A stretch of 64,000 bases of DNA from Roseiarcus sp963742305 (GTDB lineage: Bacteria; Pseudomonadota; Alphaproteobacteria; Rhizobiales; Beijerinckiaceae): assembly GCA_963742305.1 (NCBI GenBank), contig CAVULN010000047.1, positions 1 through 64,000 of the forward strand. Reading direction: 5' to 3'. Positions 50,797 through 60,946 of the stretch are shown piece by piece. The notes beneath the pieces are model-generated. The model was not told where the DNA came from. It did no database searches and was given only the letters and a program-made list of their open reading frames with translations. Position numbers and translations under genes: made by a program. Each line of letters opens with the position of its first letter. The first letter of the stretch is position 1.

Positions 50797-51615
50797 TCAC
50801 CTCGTCCGCGGGTCGAAAACGTCGCGAAGAATGTCGCCCGACATGTTGAGCCCGAGCACTGAGATTGCGACGGCGGCGCCGGGCACAAGGCCGGTCCATG
50901 GCGCGACATCGAGGTAGTCGCGCGACGCCTGGATCATCAGCCCCCATGAGGATTGCGGCGGCTGGGTGCCGAGGCCAAGAAAGGAAAGGCTGGCCTCAGC
51001 AAGAACCGCGAAAGCGAGACTGATCGTGGCTTGGACGATGATCGGCGGCATCACGTTGGGCGCGACGTGCCGAAGGATGAGATTGAAGTCGGTCGCTCCC
51101 GCCGCCCGGGCGGCTTCGACATAGGGCATTTGTGTGACGCGGAGCGCCTCGCCGCGTACGATCCGCGCCAAAAAAGGCGTGAAGGCGACGCCGATGGCGA
51201 TAATGGCGTTGGGGATGCTCGGGCCGAGCATGGCGCTGATGGTCAGCGCGAGCAAGAGCACAGGAAAGCTGAGCAGCGTGTCGACCAGACGCATGAGCGC
51301 ATTGTCGATGCGCCCGCGATAGAAGCCAGAAATCATGCCGATCGGCAGGCCAAGAACGAGGCTCATCAGCACCGCGGCGGCCGCAATTCCGAGCGATGTT
51401 CGAGCGCCGAGCATTACGCGATAGAAGAGGTCGCGGCCAAGTTGGTCTGTGCCGAACCAATGGAGCTCCGAGGGTGGGCGGAGGCGCGCCGTCATGGTCA
51501 TCCGTGTTCCGTAGTCGGCTGGAATGACGAGGGGGGCGACAATCGCGATTAGAGCCATCGCGATCACCAGCGCGGCGCCGAGAAGCCCTTTGGCGGTGAG
51601 AAAGCGCCTCATCAT
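50797..51615 (-). CDS. Dipeptide-type ABC permease (DppC)
   Basis: 272-residue inner-membrane permease with about six helices. The N-terminal HWFGTDQLGRDLFYRVMLGARTSL and the EAA loop YVEAARAAGATDFNLILRHVAPN are DppC/OppC signatures. It lies between dppB (3-bp gap) and the fused ATPase gene, clearly one operon. Confidence 0.9.
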   Translation of the reverse strand: MMRRFLTAKGLLGAALVIAMALIAIVAPLVIPADYGTRMTMTARLRPPSELHWFGTDQLGRDLFYRVMLGARTSLGIAAAAVLMSLVLGLPIGMISGFYRGRIDNALMRLVDTLLSFPVLLLALTISAMLGPSIPNAIIAIGVAFTPFLARIVRGEALRVTQMPYVEAARAAGATDFNLILRHVAPNVMPPIIVQATISLAFAVLAEASLSFLGLGTQPPQSSWGLMIQASRDYLDVAPWTGLVPGAAVAISVLGLNMSGDILRDVFDPRTR

Positions 51616-51618
51616 TTC

Positions 51619-52560
51619 CTACGCAAGCCGGATCCGCGGATCGAAATAGAGATAGAGCAAATCGACGGCGAGATTGGCGAGCATGACAACGGCCGCGATG
51701 ACGAAAACCGTGGCTTGGATCAACGGAATATCGCGGTTGAGCAGGGCCTGATAGGTAAGCCAGCCCATGCCGGTGTAGTTGAACAGCGTCTCGATGACGA
51801 TGATCGAGCCAAAGAGGTAGCCGACCTGGAGGCCGGCCACGGTGATCACCGGGCCGATCGCGTTGGCCAGCGCGTAGCGCCAGACGATTGTTCGCTCCTT
51901 GAGACCTTTCGCGCGTCCGACGCGAATGAATTCCTGTCCGAGAATTCCCGTCATGGTCGAGCGGGTCATGCGCGTGAGATGCGCCATAAGGCCGAGCCCG
52001 AGGGCGAGCGAAGGAAGGAAGGCGTGGGCCAGCGCCTGCACGAGGCTCACTGACGGATCAGCGAAGCCGCTTGAGGGAAACCAGCCAAGAGTCCGGGCGA
52101 ACAGGAGGATCATCATGATTCCCCAGAAGAAATCCGGCAGGCTCACGCCAACGAGCGCAGCGCTGCTGCTCGCGCCATCCTGCCAGCGATCGCGATGGAC
52201 GGCGGCCCAAACGCCCAGCGGCACGGCGCACAGCAACGCGATCCCCATCGACATCACGACGATGAGCGAGCTCGCCTTGATCTTCTGGATCAGCAGATCG
52301 GCGATGGGAACCTTGAAAACGAGCGAATGTCCCCAATCGCCGGTCGCCATGCCGGCGACCCACCGTCCATATTGAACGACGAGCGGGTCGTTGAGGCCGA
52401 GCGTCTTCCTCAATCCCGCGAGCGCCTCCGGATTGCTCTGTGTGCCCATGATCATGGTCGCGACATCGCCAGGAAGAATGGTCGTGACCGCGAAGGTGAT
52501 GACCGAGATTAGAAACAGCGTCAGCGCAATCGAGAGGAGGCGATTGAAGATATAGGGCAT
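51619..52560 (-). CDS. Dipeptide-type ABC permease (DppB)
   Basis: Inner-membrane permease of about 313 residues, starting MPYIFNRLLSIALTLFLISV at the ATG 52560 (a TTG three codons upstream is less likely). LPGDVATMIMG, QYGRWVAGMATGDWG and the EAA loop FIRVGRAKGLKERTIVWRYALAN are typical. Downstream of the binding protein gene by 63 bp. Confidence 0.9.
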   Translation of the reverse strand: MPYIFNRLLSIALTLFLISVITFAVTTILPGDVATMIMGTQSNPEALAGLRKTLGLNDPLVVQYGRWVAGMATGDWGHSLVFKVPIADLLIQKIKASSLIVVMSMGIALLCAVPLGVWAAVHRDRWQDGASSSAALVGVSLPDFFWGIMMILLFARTLGWFPSSGFADPSVSLVQALAHAFLPSLALGLGLMAHLTRMTRSTMTGILGQEFIRVGRAKGLKERTIVWRYALANAIGPVITVAGLQVGYLFGSIIVIETLFNYTGMGWLTYQALLNRDIPLIQATVFVIAAVVMLANLAVDLLYLYFDPRIRLA

Positions 52561-52623
52561 GCGAATCAAAAACCGGTTTCGGTTGGGACGGCCGGCGTTT
52601 CTTTCTCACGCCGGCCGCACCAT

Positions 52624-54168
52624 TCATGCCTGCAACCAGACTTTGTGGAACTGGAAATTGCTGCCGTTAGGATGAACGATCGTGTCGAGGCCGCGCACGG
52701 AAGGCTGCGCGCCGATTGACCCGTTCCGGAACCAGAGGATCACATCGTGATCCTGGTCGTAGATGCGCTGCTGCACCTGTTTGTAGATGTCGGCGCGCGC
52801 CGCGGGGTCGATGGTGACGCGCGCCTTCTGCAGGAGGGCGTCGAGGTCGGGATCGCGGATATGACGGTAGTTGAACGCTCCCGTCGAATGCCAGAGGCTG
52901 TAGTAGAGAAAGTCCGGCTCCCACAAGGTGAAGAAGTTCATCATCGAGATCTGGAAGTCCTTGTTGACCCAGACCTGGCTCAGCCAATCGGCCCAAGTCA
53001 GCTGCTCGATCTTCATGTTGACGCCAGCTTCCTTGAACCATTCGAGCATGATCTGCGCCGACTCGACGTGATAGGGATAGTTCGTGGTCGCCTTGAAGAC
53101 GAGATCGAGCTTGCCCGGTCCATAACCGGCTTCGGAGAGCAACTGCTTGGCCTTTTCGATGTCCTGAGGACGATTCTTGAGCGTGGCGTTGTACGAGGGT
53201 GAAGTTGGAAAGCTCGGCGAAGCGGTCGTCCGGCCTTCGCCCCATAACGCGCCTTGCAGGAGCGCCTCCTTGTCGATCAGAAGATCGATCGCGAGCCGCA
53301 CGCGCTGGTCCTTGAACGGCGCGTAATCGTGGTTGAGGTTGACAAAGTCCCAGTTGAGCGGAAACCACGTGACGACCTGGAGCTTCGGGTCGCTCTTCAC
53401 TTCCTTCATCCGGTCGGCCGGAATGTCGTTGATCATGTGCATTTCGCCAGTGCGAAGCCCCGTGAGTCGAACCGTGGGCTCGGTCACTTCCCGCGCGATC
53501 ACTTTGTCGAGATAAGCCGGCCCGTCCCAGTAATCGTCGAACCGCACGAGCTCCACCTCGTGTCCGAACTCCCGCCGGACGAACTTGAAGGGTCCGGCGC
53601 CGATCGGCGCCTTGCCCTGCTGGTTTCCCGACCCCTGAGGCATGATGGCGCCGGCGCCGTTTTCGGCGAGGCGGCTGAGGAACGGGGCGTTCACCCGGTT
53701 CATCTTGATCACGACAGTCAGATCGTCGGGCGTCTCGATCGACGCCACGTCGTTGAACACCTCGAAATTGACCGCGCCCGTTTCCTTGGCGCGACAACGG
53801 TCAAAGGAATATTTGACGTCCGCCGACGTCATGGTCTTGCCGTCATGGAACTTGACGCCAGGGCGGAGGTGGAACGTGTAGGTCAGGAGGTCGGGACTCT
53901 GATCGAAGCTCTTGGCGAGGCTGGGGATCACGGTGAAATTTTTGTCGACTGTTACGATCGCGTCGTGAACGTTCTGCAGCACCCGGATCGTCGACGCCGT
54001 GCCGGTCTGGTGGATGTCCAGATTCTGCGTGGTTTCGGAATGTCCCCAGATCAGCGTCCCACCTTTGACCGGCTGATCCGCGGCCAAGGCTGGACCGGAG
54101 CGGAAGCCGCCGAATGCCGCGGTTCCGACCAACGTTGCGCTCGACGTCAAGAACTCCCTACGCTTCAT
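52624..54168 (-). CDS. Oligopeptide-type ABC substrate-binding protein (SBP_bac_5)
   Basis: 514-residue periplasmic binding protein. The ATG at 54168 follows GAGGGAGGA; the Tat-like signal MKRREFLTSSATLVGTAAFG precedes ALAADQPVKGGTLIWGH. Family blocks include LTYTFHLRPGVKFHDGKTMTSADVKYSFDR, IGAGPFKF, VRLAIDLLIDKEALLQG and LKLDLVFK-type lobes. The ligand may be a peptide or an amide compound given the adjacent amidase. Confidence 0.9.
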   Translation of the reverse strand: MKRREFLTSSATLVGTAAFGGFRSGPALAADQPVKGGTLIWGHSETTQNLDIHQTGTASTIRVLQNVHDAIVTVDKNFTVIPSLAKSFDQSPDLLTYTFHLRPGVKFHDGKTMTSADVKYSFDRCRAKETGAVNFEVFNDVASIETPDDLTVVIKMNRVNAPFLSRLAENGAGAIMPQGSGNQQGKAPIGAGPFKFVRREFGHEVELVRFDDYWDGPAYLDKVIAREVTEPTVRLTGLRTGEMHMINDIPADRMKEVKSDPKLQVVTWFPLNWDFVNLNHDYAPFKDQRVRLAIDLLIDKEALLQGALWGEGRTTASPSFPTSPSYNATLKNRPQDIEKAKQLLSEAGYGPGKLDLVFKATTNYPYHVESAQIMLEWFKEAGVNMKIEQLTWADWLSQVWVNKDFQISMMNFFTLWEPDFLYYSLWHSTGAFNYRHIRDPDLDALLQKARVTIDPAARADIYKQVQQRIYDQDHDVILWFRNGSIGAQPSVRGLDTIVHPNGSNFQFHKVWLQA

Positions 54169-54243
54169 GGCATCCTCCCTCGAAAGAATTGGATCATTGT
54201 TTCGAACCTTCGCATTCACCTCCTGGACGACGCCCAAGCGGAT

Positions 54244-55887
54244 TCACGTCGGAAATTCCGGGCGAATGGCGGCTACGTTGAGTTCCTTCTCGAGCGCCAT
54301 GCCGAGATTGAGGATCGGACCCTCTTCGAACAGCCGCCCCCACAAGGAGATGCCTTGAGGGACCATGAACGCGCGACCCTCAGCCTCGGGCTCTCCCGTC
54401 GTCAGCTTGCCCGAACCGAGGGAGGCTGCGCCGCGAGTGGCGAGGTGAAGAAAGCCCGCGCGCAGATGCAGGCAAGGATGTCCTGTGAAATTGCTGCCGA
54501 TGAGCATAGGCCCGGTCATGAAGGGGCCAATCACCGCGTCGACCTTGCTGAACAGCTCGTCGAGGGCGAGCATGACCCGGTAGCGGAGCCGGTCGAGCTG
54601 GACATGATCGACGGCGGATAGAAAGCGCGCCTTGCGAAATGTGTTGGGCCAGGCGCCGTCGTCCTGCCACTTGAGCTTGTCGTCGAGATCGCACAGGGTC
54701 AGTTCCTCGAACGCTGCAGCCGCCTCCGCGTAAACCACGTTCATGAGCGCCTCGTAGGGAAGCGCAGGCAGCGAAACCTCGACGATCTTAACGCCAAGAC
54801 GCCGAGCCGCCGCGAGCGCAGCATGATCGACTTCGGTGGCGCCTTCGCCGAAGGCTTCCGGGAGATAGCCAAGCTTGAGCCCGGCAATGTCGGCCTTGGC
54901 GTCGAAGTGGAACGGCGCGTCGATGGAAAAGCGGTCCGCGCCGTCCGCACCGTTGATCGCCGCAAGCACGATCGCGGTGTCTTCGACGAAGCGGCAGATC
55001 GGCCCAATCTTGTCGAGCGACCAGCAGAGCGCCATGGCGCCGGTGCGCGACACCCGGCCGAAGGTGGGCCGCAGTCCTGTCGTCCCGCAACGCTGGCTGG
55101 GCGAGGTGATCGACCCCAGCGTCTCGGTGCCGATCGAAAAAGCGCACAAGCCCGCGGCGGCAGCCGCGGCGGATCCGGCGCTCGATCCGCTCGAGCCTTC
55201 ATTGAGGTTCCACGGATTGCGCGTCCAGCCGCCGTACCAGATATCGTTATAAGCGAGGGCGCCGAGCGTCGTTTTGCCCAAAAGCACCGCGCCGGCCGCA
55301 CGCAGCTTGCGCACAATGGTCGCGTCCGTGTCGGGGACGCGATCTCGGTATGGCTCAGCGCCCCAACCAGTCGCAATTCCCTTGGTGTCGAAGAGGTCCT
55401 TCAGTCCATAGGGTAAGCCATGCAGCGGCCCGAGATTGACGCCGCCGCGCAGCAATGCGTCCGCCGCGTCAGCTTCCGCGAACGCCCGCTCGGCGGTGAC
55501 TGTTGCGAAGCACTCGAGCTTCGGCGCCAGCGCGTCGATCCGCGAGAGGAAAATCTCCGTAAGCCGCCGGCTCGTCAGCGCGCCGGAAGAAATCCAGGCC
55601 GAAAGCTCTCCAATCGATGCGAAGGCGATATCCGCACCATCTTTCGGCACTGGTCCGACAGCGCCTTGCGAAAATCGCGGCAAGCCTGGCGAAGGCATGC
55701 GGAAGTTCGGCAGACGCGGGTCGAAAGTGGTCGCCGTTGGCGTTGAATTGTCGAAGCGGACCTTCCGCCGAGCGATCGCCGAGGCGATCTGTCCCTCGAG
55801 GTTCCCAACCATTTGCTCGCGTTCGGCAGCGGTATAGGCGACCCCCACAAGCCGTTCGGCGCCTTCGATGTCCGCAATCGAGACCAC
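54244..55887 (-). CDS. Amidase signature family hydrolase
   Basis: 547 residues from a GTG at 55887 (GGAAGG upstream). Ser-cisSer-Lys triad: Lys in LHGLPYGLKDLFDTKGI, cis-Ser in NEGSSGSSAGSAAA, nucleophile Ser in IGTETLGSITSPSQRCGTTGLRPTFG. A 90-residue N-terminal extension before the amidase core is present. The first gene of an amidase-binding protein-permease-permease-ATPase operon, so it probably hydrolyses the imported amide or peptide; the cytoplasmic location is inferred from the lack of a signal peptide. Confidence 0.88.
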   Translation of the reverse strand: MVSIADIEGAERLVGVAYTAAEREQMVGNLEGQIASAIARRKVRFDNSTPTATTFDPRLPNFRMPSPGLPRFSQGAVGPVPKDGADIAFASIGELSAWISSGALTSRRLTEIFLSRIDALAPKLECFATVTAERAFAEADAADALLRGGVNLGPLHGLPYGLKDLFDTKGIATGWGAEPYRDRVPDTDATIVRKLRAAGAVLLGKTTLGALAYNDIWYGGWTRNPWNLNEGSSGSSAGSAAAAAAGLCAFSIGTETLGSITSPSQRCGTTGLRPTFGRVSRTGAMALCWSLDKIGPICRFVEDTAIVLAAINGADGADRFSIDAPFHFDAKADIAGLKLGYLPEAFGEGATEVDHAALAAARRLGVKIVEVSLPALPYEALMNVVYAEAAAAFEELTLCDLDDKLKWQDDGAWPNTFRKARFLSAVDHVQLDRLRYRVMLALDELFSKVDAVIGPFMTGPMLIGSNFTGHPCLHLRAGFLHLATRGAASLGSGKLTTGEPEAEGRAFMVPQGISLWGRLFEEGPILNLGMALEKELNVAAIRPEFPT

Positions 55888-56134
55888 TTCGCCTTCCTAC
55901 GTCTTCGGGAAGCCGCGATCTTGCTGAAAAGAGTAGGAAGGCTAAAGCAACGAACTCCGTAGTCAATGGGGAGGGAAAGGGTGGACAGCGGTTTTAGGCC
56001 ATCCCGGGCTAAGATCCAAATTGTCGACCAATAGCTCACCGAGGGGCGTTCCCCGATTGCAAGTTCCGCGATTGAAACCGCCCGAAGCGCGCCTCCTTCA
56101 GCGCCGCGATGGTCAGGCGCGCGCTCGTCTCCTG

Positions 56135-57311
56135 TCACCGAATCGCCACGCCCGTATCCGGATCGAAGACGTGCGCGCGGGCAAGATCGATCGTGAGCCC
56201 GACCCGCGTTCCGGCCCGGGGCAGCAGCTTGGGCTCGATGCGCGCCGTCACCTGTTGGTGGCGGTGCGGTACGGTCTCTTCTGCTAGGCCGGTCTCGACG
56301 GGTCCGGGGGGAATCGGAAGCTCGAAATGCAGATAACCGTCGGCGCCGGTCATCTCGACCATCACGACGTCGACGTCGAGATCGCCCTCTCCTGGAGCGG
56401 CGAGCGAGAAGAACTCCGGCCGGATGCCGAGAATCACGGGGCGGTTCAACCAGCGCTCGAGACGGGGCTTGAGCGCGGCCATCCGCTCGCCGGCCCTCAA
56501 CGGCGAGGGCAGCCCGGAAATAAGGAGTTCGGGGCCATTCCCGCCCCGCTCGATGCGAGCGCGGGCAAAATTCATCGGTGGGCTGCCGATGAACCCCGCC
56601 ACGAATAGGTTGGCCGGGTTGTTGTAGAGCTCCGCCGGCGGGGCGCATTGCTGGAGATTGTGGTCGTCTGGATGCGATACCGGGCTCAAGAACGGCCACG
56701 CGGTCGCCCATGGTCATCGCCTCGACCTGGTCATGGGTCACGTACAGCGTGGTGACGCCGAGCCTGGCGTTCAGGAGCTTAAGCTCGGAGCGCATCTGGA
56801 CGCGGAGATTGGCGTCGAGATTGGAGAGCGGCTCATCCATGAGAAAGCAGGCGGGCTCGCGCACAATCGCCCGGCCCATCGCGACCCGCTGCCGCTGTCC
56901 TCCGGAAAGCGCCGCAGGCTTGCGATCGAGGAGGCGCTCGAGCCCCAGGGTTCCGGCCGTGGCGGCGACACGCTTGGCGATCTCGGCGCGTGGCAGACGT
57001 CTCTGCTCGAGTCCGAAGGCGAGGTTTTGCCGGACGGTCATATGCGGATAGAGCGCATAGTTCTGAAAGACCATGGCGACGTCGCGCTCGCTCGGATCGA
57101 GATCGGTCACCACTTTGCCGCCAAGCCGGATCTCGCCGCTGGTGATCTCCTCGAGACCGGCGGCGCTGCGCAGCAGCGTCGTTTTCCCGCATCCCGACGG
57201 GCCCACGAGGACCATGAATTCGCCGTGCGCGACCTCGAGATCCACGCCCGCGAGCGCAAGCGTCCCGTCGTGAAAGCGCTTGGATACGTCCTTGAAATCG
57301 AGAGACGCCAT
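56135..57311 (-). CDS. Sugar ABC ATP-binding protein, UgpC/MalK type (one frameshift)
   Basis: About 391 residues. It starts MASLDFKDVSKRFHDGTLAL; Walker A LVGPSGCGKTTLLR, signature LSGGQRQRVAMGRA, Walker B CFLMDEPLSNLDA, H-loop YVTHDQVEAMTMGDRVAVL. An extra T near 56680 shifts the frame; without it the chain continues into LQQCAPPAELYNNPANLFVAGFIGSPPMNF and the TOBE-type domain (VILGIRPEFFSL) to the stop at 56135. Last gene of a CUT1 importer operon. Confidence 0.85.
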
Positions 57312-57378
57312 CAGCCGCGGCCCCGCGAGCGCGACTGGGGGAACCCGAGAAAGGGCGAAGGCGCCTTCGTCATCATCG

Positions 57379-58212
57379 TCATCCCTTGAGTGAACCGAAG
57401 GTGAGCCCCCGCGCCACATAGCGATCGAGCACGAGAAAGATGATCATCGGCGGCAGCATGGCCGCCGTCGCCGCGGCGCCGATGAAGGTCCAGGTGGCGC
57501 CGGCGGTGGCGAAATAGCCAAGCGTGCCAATGGGGAGGGTCGCGGTCCTCTGGTTGCTGAGAACGAGAGGGAAGGCCGCGTTGTTCCAGGAGAAGACGAA
57601 GGCAAACATCGAGGTCACGATCATTCCGGGCCTGACCAGAGGAAGCGTGATGCGCGCGATCACGCGGGGCCATTTCGCTCCGTCGACGCGCGCCGCCTCC
57701 TCCAGCTCGACCGGCACCTCGTCGATGAAGCTCTTCATCAGCCAGACCGAGAACGGGATGGTGATGGTCTGCATGATCAGGATCATCGCGAGATAGGTGC
57801 CGCGCAGCCCGATCCGGGACACGAGCACGAAATAGGGAATCAGGAAGGCGACCGGCGGCGCCATAAGAAGCCCCAGATACCAGAGCATCATGTTCTTCCG
57901 GCCCCGCATGCGGAATCGCGACAGCGCGTACGCCGCCGGAAAGGAGAAGGGCAGATTGAGGAGGACCGCGCCGCCGGCGACGATGAGGCTGTTGACGAGC
58001 TGGTGGCGGTTCGCGCCCGGATCGACGAAAGTCGCCTGGAAAGCCGCCGGACTGGGCGTGAAGAAGATCACGGGAGGAATTGCGAAGACCGTCTCGCTCG
58101 GCCGGATGGCGAGGAGGACGAACCAGAGGATCGGGCCGATAAAGACGAGCAGAACGAGGATAAGTCCCGCGTAAATCAGGCCCGTCCGCAAAAGAAGCTT
58201 TTTCCTGCGCAT
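57379..58212 (-). CDS. CUT1 sugar ABC permease (MalG/UgpE type)
   Basis: 277-residue permease with six helices; the EAA loop is VPVELEEAARVDGAKWPRVIARITLPLVRPG. It follows the MalF-type gene after 4 bp and precedes the ATPase by 67 bp. Substrate unknown. Confidence 0.9.
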   Translation of the reverse strand: MRRKKLLLRTGLIYAGLILVLLVFIGPILWFVLLAIRPSETVFAIPPVIFFTPSPAAFQATFVDPGANRHQLVNSLIVAGGAVLLNLPFSFPAAYALSRFRMRGRKNMMLWYLGLLMAPPVAFLIPYFVLVSRIGLRGTYLAMILIMQTITIPFSVWLMKSFIDEVPVELEEAARVDGAKWPRVIARITLPLVRPGMIVTSMFAFVFSWNNAAFPLVLSNQRTATLPIGTLGYFATAGATWTFIGAAATAAMLPPMIIFLVLDRYVARGLTFGSLKG

Positions 58213-58216
58213 CGAC

Positions 58217-59149
58217 CTATTCCCAGTCTCTGAAGACGAACGCGACGTAGAGCCCGATCAGCGCGTTCACCATGATGACGATGATCCAGGTCATGGCGCT
58301 GGCGAGGCCGATGTTGAAGTCGACCAGCCCCTGTTGATAGAGCGTGTAACCGAGAGTTCGCGTGGACGAACCCGGGCCGCCGCGCGTCAGCACCAGGACC
58401 AGGTCGAAGGTGTTGAAGAGCTGCATGAACCGCAGCATGACCACGAAGGAAAGCGTCTTGCGGATCAGCGGCAGCCGGATGCGCCGGAGGATCGTCCACG
58501 CCGACGCGCCGTCGAGGCGGGCGGCTTCGATCACATGCGGCGGAACCGACAGCAGGGCGGCGTAGAGCACGATGGCGCAGAACGGCGTCCACTGCCACAT
58601 GTCGGCGAAAAGGATGCTCGGCAGCGCCGTCCAGCCGGAGCCGAGGAGCCCCGTCTTGGGGATGGGCACGCCGGCTTCGGCAAGAAGCCAAGGCAGGAGC
58701 CCGCCGGTCGGATCGTACATATAGCGGAAGAGAAAGCCGACCACGATCGGGGCGATGGTGGTCGGCATGATGAGGAGCGCGCGCGCCACATTCATTCCCG
58801 GCAAAGCGTGGCAAAGAAGGAGCGCAATCACGAGGCCGAAGAGGGCTTCGAGAACCGTGCCGGACACGCTCAAGACAAGCGTGTTGACGACCGAGGCCGT
58901 GAAGACGGCGCTGGTCAGCGCCATCCGGTAGTTGCCGAAGCCGATGAACCCGAGCGGCTCCGGACCCATCTGCAGGTTCCAGAAATAGAAACTGCTCTTG
59001 AGCGCGAAGAAGAGAGGGAAGATCGTCACCGCGACGAGCAGAACGACCGATGGAGCGATGAGCAGATAGGGGAAGAGCCGGCGGCGGCGGCGCGCCCGGC
59101 TTGGCGCGAGTGAGAACGCAGGCGCCCGCGCAATCACGTTATTCGACAT
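58217..59149 (-). CDS. CUT1 sugar ABC permease (MalF/UgpA type)
   Basis: 310-residue permease beginning with a cytoplasmic basic stretch (RARRRRRLFPYLLIAPSVVLL), six helices and the EAA loop VPPHVIEAARLDGASAWTILRRIRLPLIRK. Located between the binding-protein gene (75-bp gap) and the MalG-type permease in one operon. Confidence 0.9.
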   Translation of the reverse strand: MSNNVIARAPAFSLAPSRARRRRRLFPYLLIAPSVVLLVAVTIFPLFFALKSSFYFWNLQMGPEPLGFIGFGNYRMALTSAVFTASVVNTLVLSVSGTVLEALFGLVIALLLCHALPGMNVARALLIMPTTIAPIVVGFLFRYMYDPTGGLLPWLLAEAGVPIPKTGLLGSGWTALPSILFADMWQWTPFCAIVLYAALLSVPPHVIEAARLDGASAWTILRRIRLPLIRKTLSFVVMLRFMQLFNTFDLVLVLTRGGPGSSTRTLGYTLYQQGLVDFNIGLASAMTWIIVIMVNALIGLYVAFVFRDWE

Positions 59150-59224
59150 TGCTGATCGCGGCCGGCCACGCGGGCCGAGCCGTCGCGCCGAGACCGGCCG
59201 CCACGGCTCCGCGGGCGAGTTTTC

Positions 59225-60664
59225 TCACGCCGAAAGGCTGGCGATGAGCGCCTTTGCCGCTTCCAGCGTGTCGTCGTAGCTCTTCAGCTGATAGGGGATC
59301 ATGAAGTTGCCCTTCAGCACGCTGGTCCAGAGCTGCGCGGTTTGCTTGGCGCAGTCCTCCGGGCTCATCTCGCCGGTCAGCACCTTGTTGAGGTTGAGGC
59401 CGTAGATGCTTTCGAGCGTCGTATAGGTCGGGACGCCGGGCCGACTGATCTTGCCGTTTCCGGCCTCGAGGCCGACGAGCTGGCCGGGCAGGTAAGGATA
59501 GATCTTGAGAAGGTCGGGATCCTTGTAGAGCGAGCGCCGGGCGAAATCCGAGAACTGATAGCCGTACTTGGTATAGAGGGCCATCGCCTTCTGGGCTTTG
59601 GCCGAGGTCGCCCATTTGACGAATGTCCAGGCTTCGTCCGCGGCGGCCGAGTTCGAAGGGATGCCGAGGCTCCAGCCGCCGGTGCTGCCCACCTGCGGAT
59701 GATCGGAGTGCGGTATCGGCACGATCCCCATCTTGTCGGCGACGACCGAGTCCTTTCCGGACATGTAGCCGTCCTTGCGGCAGAGATAGAAGTAGGCGGA
59801 CCACCAGTAGAAGGCGCCGATGTCTCCCTTGGCGAAACGCATGCCGGCGTCGAACCAGTTGTAGTTGATCGCCTCGGGGGGCGAGGCCTTGTAGAGTTCG
59901 GCGAACAGCCTGATCGCGTCGACATTTTCCTTGCTGTCGATGGTCGGGGTGAAGTCCCACGGCGCCTCGGGAAAATGCTTGAACCAGCGTGCGCCCATGC
60001 TTGCCGCAAGCTGGGTGAACATGTGCACGATCGGCGCCGGCTGCTGTCCCGCCACCACGGTTCCGATCATTGGAGCGCCGCCGAACTTTTGCCCGTTCAG
60101 CTTCTTGATCGTGTCGAGATATTCCGTCCAGGTCCAGCTCCCGTCGTCGGGGATCTTCACCCCGGCGGCGTCGATGTAATCCTTGCGGTACATCACGCCC
60201 ATGCCGTAGGGCGCGATCGGAAGCGACCCGAGCTGCCCGCGCCAAAGGCTGATCGAATAGAGGACGCCGGGAATGAAGTCCGCGATATCGATGTCCTTGT
60301 CGGCCTTGACGAGATCGTTAAGCGGCTTGATCCACTTGCTCTCGAGATATTGGCCGAGCCAGATGTTGTCGACCGAAATGACGTCGGCGTCCGGCTGCCC
60401 CCCGACAAACGAGGAGACGAGGCGCGCGTTCAGCTGGTCATAAGCAAGGCTCTCGATTGCGACGTCGATGCCGGTCTCCTGCCTGAACTGGTCGGTAACG
60501 CCGGCGAGAGCGTAATAAAACGGATCGGCGACAGTCAGCACGCGGATCGACTTCTTGCCTGCGGCGAAGAGACGCTGTGTCGGCAGAACGCTTGCGCCGG
60601 CAACCGCGCCGGCGCTTTTGAGGACGCTGCGCCGGGAAATTCGAGACCTTGCGCGTTCCTTCAT
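59225..60664 (-). CDS. CUT1 sugar ABC substrate-binding protein
   Basis: 479-residue extracellular solute-binding protein (SBP_bac_1). The ATG at 60664 follows GGAGG; the Tat-type signal is RISRRSVLKSAGAVAGASVL. Body motifs are TGIDVAIESLAYDQLNARLV, VISVDNIWLGQY, APYGMGVMYRKDYIDAAGVKIPDDGSWTW and GGWSLGIPSNSAAADEAWTFVKW. The first gene of the operon, divergent from the GMC oxidoreductase genes, so import and oxidation of the same sugar or polyol is plausible. Confidence 0.88.
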   Translation of the reverse strand: MKERARSRISRRSVLKSAGAVAGASVLPTQRLFAAGKKSIRVLTVADPFYYALAGVTDQFRQETGIDVAIESLAYDQLNARLVSSFVGGQPDADVISVDNIWLGQYLESKWIKPLNDLVKADKDIDIADFIPGVLYSISLWRGQLGSLPIAPYGMGVMYRKDYIDAAGVKIPDDGSWTWTEYLDTIKKLNGQKFGGAPMIGTVVAGQQPAPIVHMFTQLAASMGARWFKHFPEAPWDFTPTIDSKENVDAIRLFAELYKASPPEAINYNWFDAGMRFAKGDIGAFYWWSAYFYLCRKDGYMSGKDSVVADKMGIVPIPHSDHPQVGSTGGWSLGIPSNSAAADEAWTFVKWATSAKAQKAMALYTKYGYQFSDFARRSLYKDPDLLKIYPYLPGQLVGLEAGNGKISRPGVPTYTTLESIYGLNLNKVLTGEMSPEDCAKQTAQLWTSVLKGNFMIPYQLKSYDDTLEAAKALIASLSA

Positions 60665-60783
60665 GGTCAATCCTCCTTATTGTTGCTCGACGGACCGAGG
60701 CGATGCTCCCAACGCCGCTGCCCGCCAGCGTTCAGCGCTGACAGCGGAAATGATTGCGGGCGCTTTTGCGAGGCCGACCTCTC

Positions 60784-60795
60784 CATCAAATGATG
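60784..60795. promoter_or_regulatory. Short palindrome in the divergent SBP/GMC intergenic region
   Basis: CATCA-AA-TGATG, perfect 5-bp arms, in the 282-bp divergent promoter region; a candidate operator for an unseen regulator. Confidence 0.3.
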
Positions 60796-60946
60796 TTACA
60801 GATTTTCCTGTGCGGCAATAGGCGAGTTGTCCCGCGAGCCCGGCGCGACCTTGCGCTCAAGCCCACCGCCGAATTGACCTTGAGCGAAAGCCAATGGCAG
60901 GCTGGGGAGAGGCGAGGCGCGCTTCGCTCGCCAACGGAGGAGAAGC